64,000 bases of DNA from Dehalobacter sp. CP (lineage in GTDB: Bacteria > Bacillota_B > Desulfitobacteriia > Desulfitobacteriales > Syntrophobotulaceae), in the NCBI GenBank assembly GCA_009910795.1, contig VMEE01000016.1, positions 1 through 64,000 on the forward strand, read 5' to 3'. The translations under genes were made by a program, and so were the position numbers. How positions within the stretch are numbered: position 1 is the stretch's first letter; each line of letters starts with the position of its first letter. The notes below the pieces were generated by a model. That model had not been told where the DNA came from, searched no databases, and worked only from the letters and a program-made list of their open reading frames with translations. Below, one piece after another: positions 34,448 to 44,103 of the stretch.

Positions 34448-36241
34448 ATGGGGCTTGGCAGGGTGCGTTTCATCGATGATTCAGTGGAACTGCCGAAGAT
34501 CACGGGCAAAATGCTGGGTAGGATCTTCCGGTATTTTATTCCGTACTGGAAACAAACCGTTGTGATCATCCTGTCCCTGGTCATTTCAGCGCTGCTTGGA
34601 CTCGTACCGCCCTTAGCGACCCGGAGTATTTTAGATGAGGCTCTGCCTCAGCACGATATGAAGTACCTGACGATTCTGATGCTGGTTGCCATCGGGGCAG
34701 CTGTCTTAAGCGGTTTGCTGATGGTCGGACAGAATTATCTCAAAACCCTGATTGCCCGGAATATCATCTATAAGATGAAAAACCAGATGTTTGAGCATAT
34801 CCAGCATATGTCCCTGCGTTTTTTCTCTTCGGTCAAACCGGGTGAAATCATCACGCGGATGAACAGCGATATCAATGGCGTCCAGGAAATGCTGAACAGC
34901 ACGATCATCAATACGCTCAGTAGCACCCTGACGCTTGTCACCACAGCAGCGGCGCTGATCTCGATGAACTGGAAGCTGGCGATTGTCGGCATCGTGATCG
35001 TTCCGCTTTTTGTCATACCGACGCGCAAGGTCGGTAAAGTCAGATGGAAGATTGTATCCCAGACCCAGGCCAAGGTCGATGAACTGAACCAGATTTTACA
35101 GGAGACGTTCAGCATCAGCGGTTCGATCTTGATGAAAATTTTTACGAAAGAAAAAGCGGATTATACGAAATTCGAGAAAGTCAATCGGGAAGAATCCCAT
35201 CTGCGGACGAAAGAGTCTTTAGCCGGGCAATGGTTCACGATGACTATCAGTATTTTTACCTTTATTGGGCCGATGCTCATCTATTTTTTTGGCGGTTACC
35301 TCTATATGCAGGGGGAAATCACCGTCGGGGAAATTGTGGCTTTTGTGGCACTGCTGGCCAGGCTTTATACCCCTGCAGCCCAGCTGTCAAATATCCATAT
35401 CAATGTTGTCCGTTCGTTTGCTTTGTTTCAGCGGATTTTCGATTATTTTGACCAGCCGCTCGAGATTGTAGACCGTGACAAAGCGAAAACCATCGTTTCG
35501 GCTGCCGGTCAAGTTGATTTTGAACACGTTTCCTTTTCGTATGACCATAAAATACCTGTTCTCCGGGATATCAGTTTCTCCGTTGCCTCCGGAACCATGG
35601 TCGCGCTGGTCGGCCCGAGTGGGGCAGGGAAGACAACCATCACGAATCTGATCCCAAGACTGTACGATGTCATGGACGGCTGTGTCAAAATGGACGGAGA
35701 AGATATCAGGGACCTGACACTTCAGTCGCTGCGCAGGCAAATCGGCATTGTGATGCAGGAGCCTTATCTATTTAATGACACAATTGAAGAAAACCTAAAA
35801 TACGCCCGGGAAGATGCCACGGTAGCTGAAATGATAGAAGCTTGCAGGGCAGCCTATATCCACGATTTTATCATGACACTGCCGGACAAATACCAGACAG
35901 TGGTTGGGAACAGAGGCATCAAGCTGTCAGGTGGGGAGAAGCAACGGATCTCAATTGCTCGCGTTATCCTAAAAACACCCCGGGTCATCATCTTTGATGA
36001 AGCAACTTCTTCCCTGGATTCGGTGTCGGAGCTGTACATTCAAAAAGCAATGGTTCCGCTGCTGCAAGGGAAGACAAGCTTTATTATTGCTCACAGGCTT
36101 TCCACGGTACTGGCGGCCGACCAGATCCTTGTCGTGGAAAAAGGACGGATCGCGGAAGTGGGAAAACATGCGGACTTATTGTTACGGGACGGGATCTATA
36201 AAAAGCTGTATGATACACAGTTCAAGAACCAGACAATATAA
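34448..36241 (+). CDS. ABC exporter, fused permease and ATPase
   Basis: The start at 34448 (597 residues) is preferred because AAGGTGGG lies 7 bases upstream; the earlier ATG at 34424 has no such site. The six-helix ABC_membrane domain covers about 20-320 and the ATPase domain about 345-590: Walker A VGPSGAGKTT, Q-loop IVMQEPYLFN, signature KLSGGEKQRISIAR, Walker B VIIFDEATSSLD, H-loop IAHRLST. It is a half-transporter of the MsbA/LmrA type that works as a dimer and exports lipids or drugs; the substrate is unknown. No partner half-transporter is adjacent, so a homodimer is likely. Confidence 0.94.
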   Translation: MGLGRVRFIDDSVELPKITGKMLGRIFRYFIPYWKQTVVIILSLVISALLGLVPPLATRSILDEALPQHDMKYLTILMLVAIGAAVLSGLLMVGQNYLKTLIARNIIYKMKNQMFEHIQHMSLRFFSSVKPGEIITRMNSDINGVQEMLNSTIINTLSSTLTLVTTAAALISMNWKLAIVGIVIVPLFVIPTRKVGKVRWKIVSQTQAKVDELNQILQETFSISGSILMKIFTKEKADYTKFEKVNREESHLRTKESLAGQWFTMTISIFTFIGPMLIYFFGGYLYMQGEITVGEIVAFVALLARLYTPAAQLSNIHINVVRSFALFQRIFDYFDQPLEIVDRDKAKTIVSAAGQVDFEHVSFSYDHKIPVLRDISFSVASGTMVALVGPSGAGKTTITNLIPRLYDVMDGCVKMDGEDIRDLTLQSLRRQIGIVMQEPYLFNDTIEENLKYAREDATVAEMIEACRAAYIHDFIMTLPDKYQTVVGNRGIKLSGGEKQRISIARVILKTPRVIIFDEATSSLDSVSELYIQKAMVPLLQGKTSFIIAHRLSTVLAADQILVVEKGRIAEVGKHADLLLRDGIYKKLYDTQFKNQTI

Positions 36242-36244
36242 TGT

Positions 36245-36299
36245 CGGTACTCGGTACTCGGTACTATCCCATAATACTACGTGGCAAAGGGATAATACC
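36245..36299. repeat. Triple CGGTACT repeat and inverted repeat
   Basis: CGGTACT occurs three times in tandem (36245-36265). The third copy runs into GGTACTATCCC, which is inverted as GGGATAATACC (36289-36299) with one mismatch. It lies directly after the ABC transporter stop and may help end transcription; a run of eight T follows later near 36314. Confidence 0.65.
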
Positions 36300-36364
36300 G
36301 TAAAATATGATCATTTTTTTTAAATTAACTGTACATAACAGTAAGTCAATTATTTTATTAACCG

Positions 36365-36392
36365 AAGAAATTGTACACGTGTACAATTTCTT
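36365..36392. repeat. Perfect 28-bp palindrome between convergent genes
   Basis: AAGAAATTGTACAC is followed without a spacer by its exact reverse complement. The core GTACACGTGTAC resembles TetR-type operators. The position between two convergent genes fits a bidirectional transcription end better, although the T-run is short. Confidence 0.8.
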
Positions 36393-36478
36393 TAAATTTG
36401 GAAATTTTGTCGTATCGAAGATTCCCAACTGATCGCTTGACAATATATCATGCGGGGAAAGGGAACTATATCTGCTGC

Positions 36479-37384
36479 TTATTCAGCTAAATTAAATAGA
36501 TTCGTACTCAGATATTTTTCCCCTCGGTCGGCAAACAGGACCACGATCAATCCTTCCTCGATATCTTTGATGCATTCTAAAGCTGCAATCATTGCGGCTC
36601 CGCTGCTCATGCCGACAAAGATGCCTTCCTGGAGGACGATGGCTCTGGCCATAGCAAAAGCGGCCTCAGATTCAATCATGACTGTGCGGTCTATCTTGCT
36701 GGGATCATAGATTTCCGGTACGATAGCCTCTTCCATGTTTTTTAGACCCTGAATATAATGGCCTTTTTCAGGGTGGGCTTCAATAATTTGAACCGCAGGA
36801 TTCTTGTCCTTCAGACCCATGCCAACGCCCATAAGCGTCCCTGAGGTGCCGAGTGCGGAAACGTAGTGAGTGACTTTTCCGTGGGTCTCCTCCCATATTT
36901 CATGCGCAGTCGTATAATAATGGGCGAGCTTATTGTATTCGTTTGAGAATTGGTTCGGCATGAAATATTTCTCTGGATACATCCTGCAGAGCTCATGCGC
37001 TCTGCGGATCGCTCCGTCAGTTCCCTCGGATGGGTCGGTCAGGATTGTCCTGGCACCAAAAGCTTCAATCATTTTGCGGCGCTCCACGGATACGGCTTCG
37101 CTCATCACGATTTCTACCTTATATCCTTTGACGGCGCCGATCATGGCGAGGCCAATCCCTGTGTTTCCGGAAGTCGGTTCAATAATGGTCTTGCCAGGGA
37201 CAAGCGAGCCACACGCTTCGGCTTGCTCAATCATTTTTAAGGCAATGCGGTCTTTGATGCTTCCAGTCGGATTAAAACCCTCCAGCTTCGCGTACAGCGC
37301 AACGTGCGGCTTCGGATTCAATCTGTTAATCCGGACCAGCGGAGTATGTCCAATGGTCTCAAGAATATTATCGTACACAGGCAT
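36479..37384 (-). CDS. cysK: Cysteine synthase (O-acetylserine sulfhydrylase)
   Basis: The start at 37384 is chosen because GGAAAGGAAG sits just before the ATG of MPVYDN (301 residues). It makes cysteine from O-acetylserine and sulfide using PLP. The PLP Lys lies in NPTGSIKDR, the substrate loop is EPTSGNTGIG, the phosphate-binding loop is GTSGTLMG, and SSGAA is near the C-terminus. The length is typical. It is a single gene, convergent with the ABC exporter and divergent from guaB. No serine acetyltransferase gene is adjacent. Confidence 0.95.
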   Translation of the reverse strand: MPVYDNILETIGHTPLVRINRLNPKPHVALYAKLEGFNPTGSIKDRIALKMIEQAEACGSLVPGKTIIEPTSGNTGIGLAMIGAVKGYKVEIVMSEAVSVERRKMIEAFGARTILTDPSEGTDGAIRRAHELCRMYPEKYFMPNQFSNEYNKLAHYYTTAHEIWEETHGKVTHYVSALGTSGTLMGVGMGLKDKNPAVQIIEAHPEKGHYIQGLKNMEEAIVPEIYDPSKIDRTVMIESEAAFAMARAIVLQEGIFVGMSSGAAMIAALECIKDIEEGLIVVLFADRGEKYLSTNLFNLAE

Positions 37385-37682
37385 CTTCCTTTCCAAACAT
37401 TCAATACAATGAATACTATACACTATCTTTGTTGGCAGGGAAATCCTGCTAACCTTTGTTTTTGGCGATGCTTAACATTAAAAATTGTCTGAATTTCTAC
37501 TGACATCTTGATTTTTGAAGGGAATGTGATAATATTTAGCGAATAAGAATATTTATGGTTGTATCTTCGTTATTGATTTTAAAGAAGAATTGGCTGGCGC
37601 CTGATATATAAATGAAGAAGTACAAGCTTTATGCAATAAAATGTTTTGAATGATTATTATTAATGACAAAGGAGAGATTGAT

Positions 37683-39185
37683 ATGGCTGCTTATTTTGAT
37701 GAACCTTCCCATACCTTTGGAGAATATTTATTAGTACCCGGGTATTCTTCGGCAGACTGTACCCCGACAAATGTAAGTCTGAAGACTCCCGTTGTAAAAT
37801 ACAAAAAAGGTGAGGAATCTTCCATTAATACGAATATTCCTCTGGTATCGGCAATCATGCAGTCTGTTTCGGACGATAAAATGGCAATCGCTCTGGCCAG
37901 AGAAGGCGGTATTTCATTTATTTATTGTTCTCAGCCGATTGATACCCAAGCTCAGATGATTGCGCGGGTCAAAAACTATAAGGCAGGTTTTGTGACCAGC
38001 GATTCCAACATAACCCCGGACAGCACACTGGCGAACATCTTGGCCCTGAAAGCCAAAACGGACCATTCTACAGTGGCTGTGACCTCGGACGGTACAGCTA
38101 CGGGTAAGCTGCTGGGTCTTGTTACGACCAGAGATTACCGCGTCAGCAGAATGTCCAAAGATACGAAAGTCAAAGAATTCATGACAAAGTTTGAGGATCT
38201 GATCTGCGGAAGTGATCAGATTACCCTGAGTGAAGCCAACGATATTATTTGGGACCATAAGCTGAATGCTTTACCTTTGATTGATAAAGACCAAAACCTC
38301 AAATATCTAGTCTTTCGCAAAGACTATGATTCCCATAAAGAATACGAAAGGGAGCTTCTGGACGCTTCTAAACGGTATATTGTCGGAGCAGGGATTAATA
38401 CCAGGGACTATGAAGAACGGGTGCCTGCGCTGGTTAATGCCGGAGCAGATGTTCTTTGCATTGATTCTTCCGAAGGCTTTTCGGAATGGCAGAAAAGGAC
38501 GATCGATTTTATCCGCAAAAAATACGGTGAATCCGTAAAGGTGGGTGCCGGGAACGTCGTGGACCGCGAGGGATTTTTATTCTTGGCCGAAGCAGGGGCT
38601 GACTTTGTCAAAGTCGGCATTGGCGGCGGATCGATCTGCATTACCCGCGAACAAAAAGGGATAGGTCGCGGACAGGCTACCGCGTTGATTGAAGTTGCTA
38701 ACGCGCGCGATCAATATTTCAAGGAAACCGGAATATATATCCCTGTCTGCTCGGATGGCGGTATTGTCCATGATTATCATATTACGCTTGCTCTGGCGAT
38801 GGGTGCCGATTTTATCATGCTTGGCCGGTATTTTTCACGTTTTGATGAGAGCCCGACGAACAAAGTCAATATCAATGGTAGCTACATGAAGGAATACTGG
38901 GGAGAAGGCTCTAACCGTGCCAGGAATTGGCAGCGCTACGATCTCGGCGGCGACGGCAAGCTTTCTTTTGAAGAAGGCGTTGACTCCTATGTGCCATACG
39001 CCGGCAGTTTAAAAGACAACGTAACCCTGAGCCTGAACAAAGTCCGTTCAACCATGAGCAACTGTGGGGTTCTGACGATTCCAGAACTGCACAAAAACGC
39101 CAAACTAACGCTCGTATCCGCAACAAGCATCGTGGAAGGCGGTTCACATGACGTCCTTCTAAAGGATAACAGCTATATAAAATAA
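37683..39185 (+). CDS. guaB: IMP dehydrogenase
   Basis: The start at 37683 (500 residues) follows AAAGGAGAG; the frame also contains an earlier ATG at 37650 without a good site. IMPDH oxidises IMP to XMP with NAD+, the first step to GMP. Two CBS domains lie at about 100-210. The TIM barrel has [15 protein letters not shown] and the catalytic Cys in [18 protein letters not shown]. The form with GGGSICITR and a 500-residue length is the variant seen in many anaerobes. The upstream 260 bp shows no recognisable purine riboswitch. Confidence 0.95.
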   Translation: MAAYFDEPSHTFGEYLLVPGYSSADCTPTNVSLKTPVVKYKKGEESSINTNIPLVSAIMQSVSDDKMAIALAREGGISFIYCSQPIDTQAQMIARVKNYKAGFVTSDSNITPDSTLANILALKAKTDHSTVAVTSDGTATGKLLGLVTTRDYRVSRMSKDTKVKEFMTKFEDLICGSDQITLSEANDIIWDHKLNALPLIDKDQNLKYLVFRKDYDSHKEYERELLDASKRYIVGAGINTRDYEERVPALVNAGADVLCIDSSEGFSEWQKRTIDFIRKKYGESVKVGAGNVVDREGFLFLAEAGADFVKVGIGGGSICITREQKGIGRGQATALIEVANARDQYFKETGIYIPVCSDGGIVHDYHITLALAMGADFIMLGRYFSRFDESPTNKVNINGSYMKEYWGEGSNRARNWQRYDLGGDGKLSFEEGVDSYVPYAGSLKDNVTLSLNKVRSTMSNCGVLTIPELHKNAKLTLVSATSIVEGGSHDVLLKDNSYIK

Positions 39186-39221
39186 AAAATTACTTTGCTA
39201 TTACTTTGTTTTTTGCATGTA

Positions 39222-39327
39222 AACGTGACGTAATCTAACCGCTCTTCGGCTATTGCGCTCTCCTTGGCGCAAAAAGCCGCGCTGCACATCCGTGTTCCGC
39301 TTGGGCGCGGTTAGATTACGTCACGTT
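39222..39327. repeat. MITE-like element with perfect 21-bp terminal inverted repeats
   Basis: AACGTGACGTAATCTAACCGC (39222-39242) is exactly inverted at 39307-39327. The 64-bp GC-rich interior contains AAAAAGCCGCGCT and TTGCGCTCTCCTTGGCG, which recur in the element at 52394-52545. The interior is far richer in G+C than the flanks. No coding capacity. Confidence 0.85.
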
Positions 39328-39376
39328 AATTTAATATAGGTCATGATAATCTAATGGGTATTAATATACTGTACTT

Positions 39377-39410
39377 AAAAAAGATGCCAATATGGCGTTC
39401 TTTTTTTTTG
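39377..39410 (+). terminator. Terminator, probably of guaB
   Basis: AAAAAAGATGCC pairs with GGCGTTCTTTTTT around a short AATAT loop and is followed by a long T-run. The MITE-like element lies between it and guaB. Confidence 0.8.
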
Positions 39411-39518
39411 CAACAGATTTGACATCTGAGAAAACTTCACCGTAATCAAACAGAGGATTCTGTCAGCTCATGTTGAATTAAAAATAGCACTGAAAGAATT
39501 GATTGGAGGAATCATGCT

Positions 39519-40673
39519 ATGAAGCTGCTGCATACTGCAGATTTACATATCGGCAAACGGGTCAACGAGTTCAGCATGCTCGAAGACCAAAAGGTTATGC
39601 TGGAACAGATTCTGCGGATTACCGACGAAGTTCAACCTGACGGGCTGCTTCTGGCCGGAGATATTTACGATAAAAGTGTGCCGCCGGGGGAAGCGGTGGG
39701 CCTGCTGGATGAGTTTTTGACGGAGCTGGTGGCACGCAAGCTCCAGATATTCCTGATCAGCGGCAACCACGATTCTCCGGAACGTTTAAATTTTGGCAGC
39801 CGGATTTTGCAAAATAACGGACTGCATATTGCCGGGACCTTTGACGGCAGCTTAAAGTATATTTCGTTACGTGATATTTATGGCCCTGTTCATATCTATC
39901 TGCTGCCGTATGTTAAGCCTGCCGTTGTCCAGGCCTTTTATCCCGGTCAGGACATTGCATCGTATGAGGATGCTGTCAGGGCCGTTATAGCGTCTTCTGA
40001 CATAGATACCCGTGAGCGCAACATCCTGGTCGCGCACCAGTTCATTACCAGCGGCAGCAATGAGCCGGAACGCTGCGATTCGGAAACCATCTCCGTTGGC
40101 GGACTGAATAACATTGATGCCTCCGTGTTTGAAGCCTTTGATTACGTTGCGCTTGGTCATTTGCATGGTCCTCAGTGCATTGGCCGTGAAACAGTCCGTT
40201 ATGCCGGTTCTCCGCTCAAATATTCTTTCTCCGAAGCGCGGCAGCAAAAATCGGTGACCATCCTGGAATTTGCGGAAAAAGGCAAGCTGGGAATCCATCA
40301 AATTCCGCTGACCGCCCTGCGCGATCTGCGTGAAATCAAAGGGCCTCTGGCAGAGCTTCTGCGGACGGGAACTTCTCAGGATCAGCCCTCGGAGGATTAT
40401 ATCCGGGCGATTCTGACGGACGAGAATGAGATCTATGATGCAATCGGACAGCTGCGCCAGGTGTACCCGAATATCATGCGTCTTGATTTCGCCAACAGCC
40501 GCAGCAGGCCGGAGGCTGACTCACGGTCGGCCGCCTTCGGTGATGTGGCGCGTAAAAGTCGGCTGGAGCTATTTGAAGAATTTTACCTGAAGCAGAACAA
40601 CCAGGAAATGTCTGAAGAACAGCATAAAATCATGCAGGATATCCTCGAACAGACAGGAGGGGACCGCAGATGA
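39519..40673 (+). CDS. sbcD: Exonuclease SbcD
   Basis: The 384-residue Mre11-type nuclease subunit has all catalytic motifs: HTADLHIGK, AGDIYDKS, SGNHDSPERL, the His of LVAHQF and GHLHGPQ. With SbcC it cuts hairpins and opens DNA ends in an ATP-dependent way. It overlaps sbcC by 4 bases (ATGA). It serves as a useful contrast to the eroded homologue at 10175, where most of these residues are changed. Start: ATG after GGAGGAATC. Confidence 0.97.
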   Translation: MKLLHTADLHIGKRVNEFSMLEDQKVMLEQILRITDEVQPDGLLLAGDIYDKSVPPGEAVGLLDEFLTELVARKLQIFLISGNHDSPERLNFGSRILQNNGLHIAGTFDGSLKYISLRDIYGPVHIYLLPYVKPAVVQAFYPGQDIASYEDAVRAVIASSDIDTRERNILVAHQFITSGSNEPERCDSETISVGGLNNIDASVFEAFDYVALGHLHGPQCIGRETVRYAGSPLKYSFSEARQQKSVTILEFAEKGKLGIHQIPLTALRDLREIKGPLAELLRTGTSQDQPSEDYIRAILTDENEIYDAIGQLRQVYPNIMRLDFANSRSRPEADSRSAAFGDVARKSRLELFEEFYLKQNNQEMSEEQHKIMQDILEQTGGDRR

Positions 40674-43600
40674 AACCCTTGAACCTCGTGATGAGTGCGT
40701 TCGGACCCTATGCCGGAAAGGTTGAAGTACCGCTGCACCAGCTTGGCAGTGAGGGTTTATTTCTGATTACCGGGGATACCGGAGCCGGCAAAACCACCCT
40801 ATTTGATGCCATTGCTTTTGCACTTTTTGATGGGGCCAGCGGTTCGGTGCGCACTGTGGACAGCCTGCGCAGCGACTTTGCCGCGCCCGATACCAAAACG
40901 TATGTTGAACTGGAATTTTCCCATAAAGGCCAGATTTATCATTTAACGCGCAGCCCCAGATACCAGCGTCCCAAGAAAAATGGTTCTGGCTTTACGATGG
41001 AAAACGCGGATGCTGCGCTTGTATTACCGAATGGGGAAGTCATTGCCGGCAGCAGCAAAGTAACCGAAAAAATCAGCTCTCTGCTCGGGATTGACGCGAA
41101 ACAGTTTAAGCAAATAGCGATGATTGCTCAGGGTGAATTTCTGAAACTGCTGCTGGCCGAGAGCAGTGAACGCGCCAGCATTTTCCGTAAGGTATTTAAT
41201 ACCGATATCTACTTAACCATTCAAGATGCGTTAAAAGCAAAGGAAAAAGACCTTAAAGCCCGCTGTGAGGAAAGCATTCGTCAAATTTTGCAACACTTGG
41301 ACGGCATGCAGACTGACGAAGAATTTGAAAGTATAGAAAACATAGAATATTCATCTGTATGCCTCGAATTGTCCGGGCTGAAATTGGAGCGGCATATTCA
41401 TGGAACGGAACGTATCCTGAACTTGCTCAGCATGCTAATCGATCTAGACAGAGCACAGGTTAACGCTGACAGGAATATTTCGGACATACTGGCTGCATCC
41501 ATGCTGGCCAAGGCATCCGAACTGACGGAAGCCGATTATATTAACAAGACATTTGCAGAGCTGGATGCAGCCAGGAACAAACTGACCGAACTTGAGAAGA
41601 ATGCAGCAGAAATGACGCAGACTGAAGCAGCGGTATCCGCAGCTGAGAAAGCACTGCATGAAGTCAAACCGCTTGAAGACCTTTACCTGAGAGAGAAACG
41701 AGACTACGACGGACTTATCTTCAGCATACAAGAGCTGCAGACTACCATTGCCCAATTGACACCGGAAGTAGCCAGACTGCTGGCAGTCCGGACAGCCGAA
41801 CAGCTGAAAGAACCTCTCCGGGAACAATTGGCCGCTGAATTGGCTAAAATAACGCAGACGCTGCCGCAATACGATAAGGTCGATAACCTCAAGCTGGATA
41901 ATGAAGAAAAGATAAAAGCCCGGCAAAACCTTGAACAGATCTTAAATGAATTAAAAATAGAAAAGGACAGCCTGACAGCAAAGAAAGAACAATTAAGTAC
42001 AGAAGCGGAAGAATTGAGCAGTGTGGAAACCCATCTGCTGGAATGCCGCAATGCGCTGGAACTGCTTAATAACCGGAAAAATGAGCTGAATCTTCTCTCT
42101 AAAGGGGTCAATTCCGCACAAAAGATGCAGGTTGAATACGCCGGACTGCAGCATACTTTCCTTGCGGCCGAGCAGGATTATCAGACAGTCAATGAAGAAT
42201 ATCAGCGCAGAGAGCGTGCTTTCTGGCGGGAACAGGCCGGTCTTCTGGCGGAAAATCTGACCGATGGCACTCCCTGTCCGGTTTGCGGATCAACGGAACA
42301 CCCGCTGAAAGCCAAACCTACTTCGGATGCGCCAAGTGAGAAAGAAATGGAAAAGCTGAAAAGTCTGAAAGAAGTAAAGCAGCAGCGCCTGCAGCAGGCC
42401 AGTGAAATGACCGGCAGTAAAAAGACGGAATTTGATACGACCCTGAACCATCTTCTTCAGGATACCCAAAGTCTCTTTGCTTTGTATACTTTGGATTCCA
42501 GCTCTATCGTTTCCGGCAGTCCGCTGATGGTAGCTGACCGGCTGAAAGAGCTATCCTCTTTGGTAAAACAGGAACAGGAAAATGTCTCTAAGGATATACA
42601 GGATAGAACAGCACTGTGTCTTGATCTGGAAGCACAACGTGCACACCGCAGGGCATGTCTGGAACAATTGCAGGAAACTGAGGAGACCCTGAAACTTACG
42701 GAAGAAACTTTGCAGAAACAGACAGAACTGAAGGGGACACTCGCTGTGGCAATCAGTGCTCTGAACAGTGAACTTGCAACGCTTCAAGCTGGTCTGGGCT
42801 ATCCCTCCCCGGAAAGTGCCCGCGAAGCTGTGGGATATTTGACTGCGCAGCTCACTGAAATGAAGCAGGCTCTGCAAAAGACTGAGAATGATTATCTGAG
42901 CAGCAAACGTATGCTTGATGAAAGTATTGCGCTGTTGGCTGATCAGGAAAAAAGAATGCAGACCGTGACTTCAGCCTGTCAGGCTGCTCTTGAAACGTAT
43001 ACTGCCAAATTCCGCGAGGCAGGCTTCCCGGCTGAAGACGCCTACCACACGGCTCTTTTGTCTGAAAACAGTCTCAAGGAACTGAAACAGCACATTGCGG
43101 ATTATGATGAATACTACCGTCGTACTGAGGCTGATATCATAAGACTCACAACCGCTACGCAGAATAAGCAACGGCAGGACACTGCCGGGATAGCCGAACA
43201 GCAAAGAAGCATGCAGCTGGATAAAGAACGTTTGGATCTTAAACTTCAGCAGATGGCAGCCCGGCTGCAAAATAACGAGCGGATTTACCGGGCTGTCTCG
43301 CTGGCACAAAAAGAACGGCGGCAGCTGGAAACCGACTACCTGATCATCAGCAGTCTTTCCAAAACTGCCAATGGGGAATTGACCGGCAAACAAAAAATTG
43401 CCTTTGAACAATTCGTACAGGCTTCTTACTTTAACCAGATCATCGCTGAGGCAAACAAAAGACTGACGGCCATGTCCAATGGACGTTATGCGCTGCTGCG
43501 CAGAGAAAATCCGGCGGATAACCGTTCCCAGTCCGGGCTGGAACTCGATGTGCTCGATCATTACACCGGAAAGATCCGGACCGTAAAATCTTTATCCGGC

Positions 43601-43885
43601 GGGGAGTCTTTCAAGGCTTCACTGTCGCTCGCTTTAGGCCTCTCCGATGTCATTCAGAGTTTCGCCGGCGGTGTGGAGATCGATACGATGTTTATCGATG
43701 AAGGCTTTGGCTCGCTGGATGCCGAATCGCTGGAACAGGCAATGGCCACGCTGTATGGTTTAACCTCCGGCAACAGGCTTGTCGGCATTATATCTCACGT
43801 CAGCGAATTAAAAGACCGGATCGACAAAAAAGTCACGATCACAAGAGGTCTCGAGGGAAGTCATATTGCGTTAAGCAGTCATTAA
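40670..43885 (+). CDS. sbcC: Exonuclease subunit SbcC (Rad50-type ATPase)
   Basis: The 1071-residue SMC-like ATPase has Walker A GDTGAGKTTLFDAI near residue 37 and QGEFLKLLLA. Long coiled coils carry a zinc-hook CPVCGSTEHP near residue 534. The signature SLSGGESFKASLSLALGLSD lies near 972, Walker B is MFIDEGFGSLD and the H-loop is IISHVSEL. It forms the SbcCD complex with the gene just upstream. The length is typical of Firmicutes. A weak hairpin with two G-U pairs lies at 44025-44053 in the gap to iorA. Confidence 0.97.
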   Translation: MKPLNLVMSAFGPYAGKVEVPLHQLGSEGLFLITGDTGAGKTTLFDAIAFALFDGASGSVRTVDSLRSDFAAPDTKTYVELEFSHKGQIYHLTRSPRYQRPKKNGSGFTMENADAALVLPNGEVIAGSSKVTEKISSLLGIDAKQFKQIAMIAQGEFLKLLLAESSERASIFRKVFNTDIYLTIQDALKAKEKDLKARCEESIRQILQHLDGMQTDEEFESIENIEYSSVCLELSGLKLERHIHGTERILNLLSMLIDLDRAQVNADRNISDILAASMLAKASELTEADYINKTFAELDAARNKLTELEKNAAEMTQTEAAVSAAEKALHEVKPLEDLYLREKRDYDGLIFSIQELQTTIAQLTPEVARLLAVRTAEQLKEPLREQLAAELAKITQTLPQYDKVDNLKLDNEEKIKARQNLEQILNELKIEKDSLTAKKEQLSTEAEELSSVETHLLECRNALELLNNRKNELNLLSKGVNSAQKMQVEYAGLQHTFLAAEQDYQTVNEEYQRRERAFWREQAGLLAENLTDGTPCPVCGSTEHPLKAKPTSDAPSEKEMEKLKSLKEVKQQRLQQASEMTGSKKTEFDTTLNHLLQDTQSLFALYTLDSSSIVSGSPLMVADRLKELSSLVKQEQENVSKDIQDRTALCLDLEAQRAHRRACLEQLQETEETLKLTEETLQKQTELKGTLAVAISALNSELATLQAGLGYPSPESAREAVGYLTAQLTEMKQALQKTENDYLSSKRMLDESIALLADQEKRMQTVTSACQAALETYTAKFREAGFPAEDAYHTALLSENSLKELKQHIADYDEYYRRTEADIIRLTTATQNKQRQDTAGIAEQQRSMQLDKERLDLKLQQMAARLQNNERIYRAVSLAQKERRQLETDYLIISSLSKTANGELTGKQKIAFEQFVQASYFNQIIAEANKRLTAMSNGRYALLRRENPADNRSQSGLELDVLDHYTGKIRTVKSLSGGESFKASLSLALGLSDVIQSFAGGVEIDTMFIDEGFGSLDAESLEQAMATLYGLTSGNRLVGIISHVSELKDRIDKKVTITRGLEGSHIALSSH

Positions 43886-44103
43886 TCTATCAATCATCGC
43901 GGCAGTTGCTTCATTTAAAGTTAATCCCATTAAGAGATTTTAAAAAATTGCCTTAAAGACAGTAATGTCGTTGACGATTATGCCAAAAAAGAATTATACT
44001 TAAATATGTTATTTTGCAATTTCAAAGCTTGTCTTTCTCCAAAGGGCAGGCTTATTGGTTTGTTGGTCTATATTGGTCTTGATAACCTTTAGGGGGACGA
44101 TTC

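Larger units (their letters stand above)
39186..39518. other. 333-bp gap with a MITE-like repeat between guaB and its terminator
   Basis: The gap holds an inverted-repeat element (39222-39327) and a terminator (39377-39410). The rest is AT-rich and presumably includes the sbcD promoter; no gene is seen. Confidence 0.7.

Noticed and set aside
37424..37682. Purine riboswitch before guaB
   Set aside because: No aptamer core or conserved loop motif could be found.
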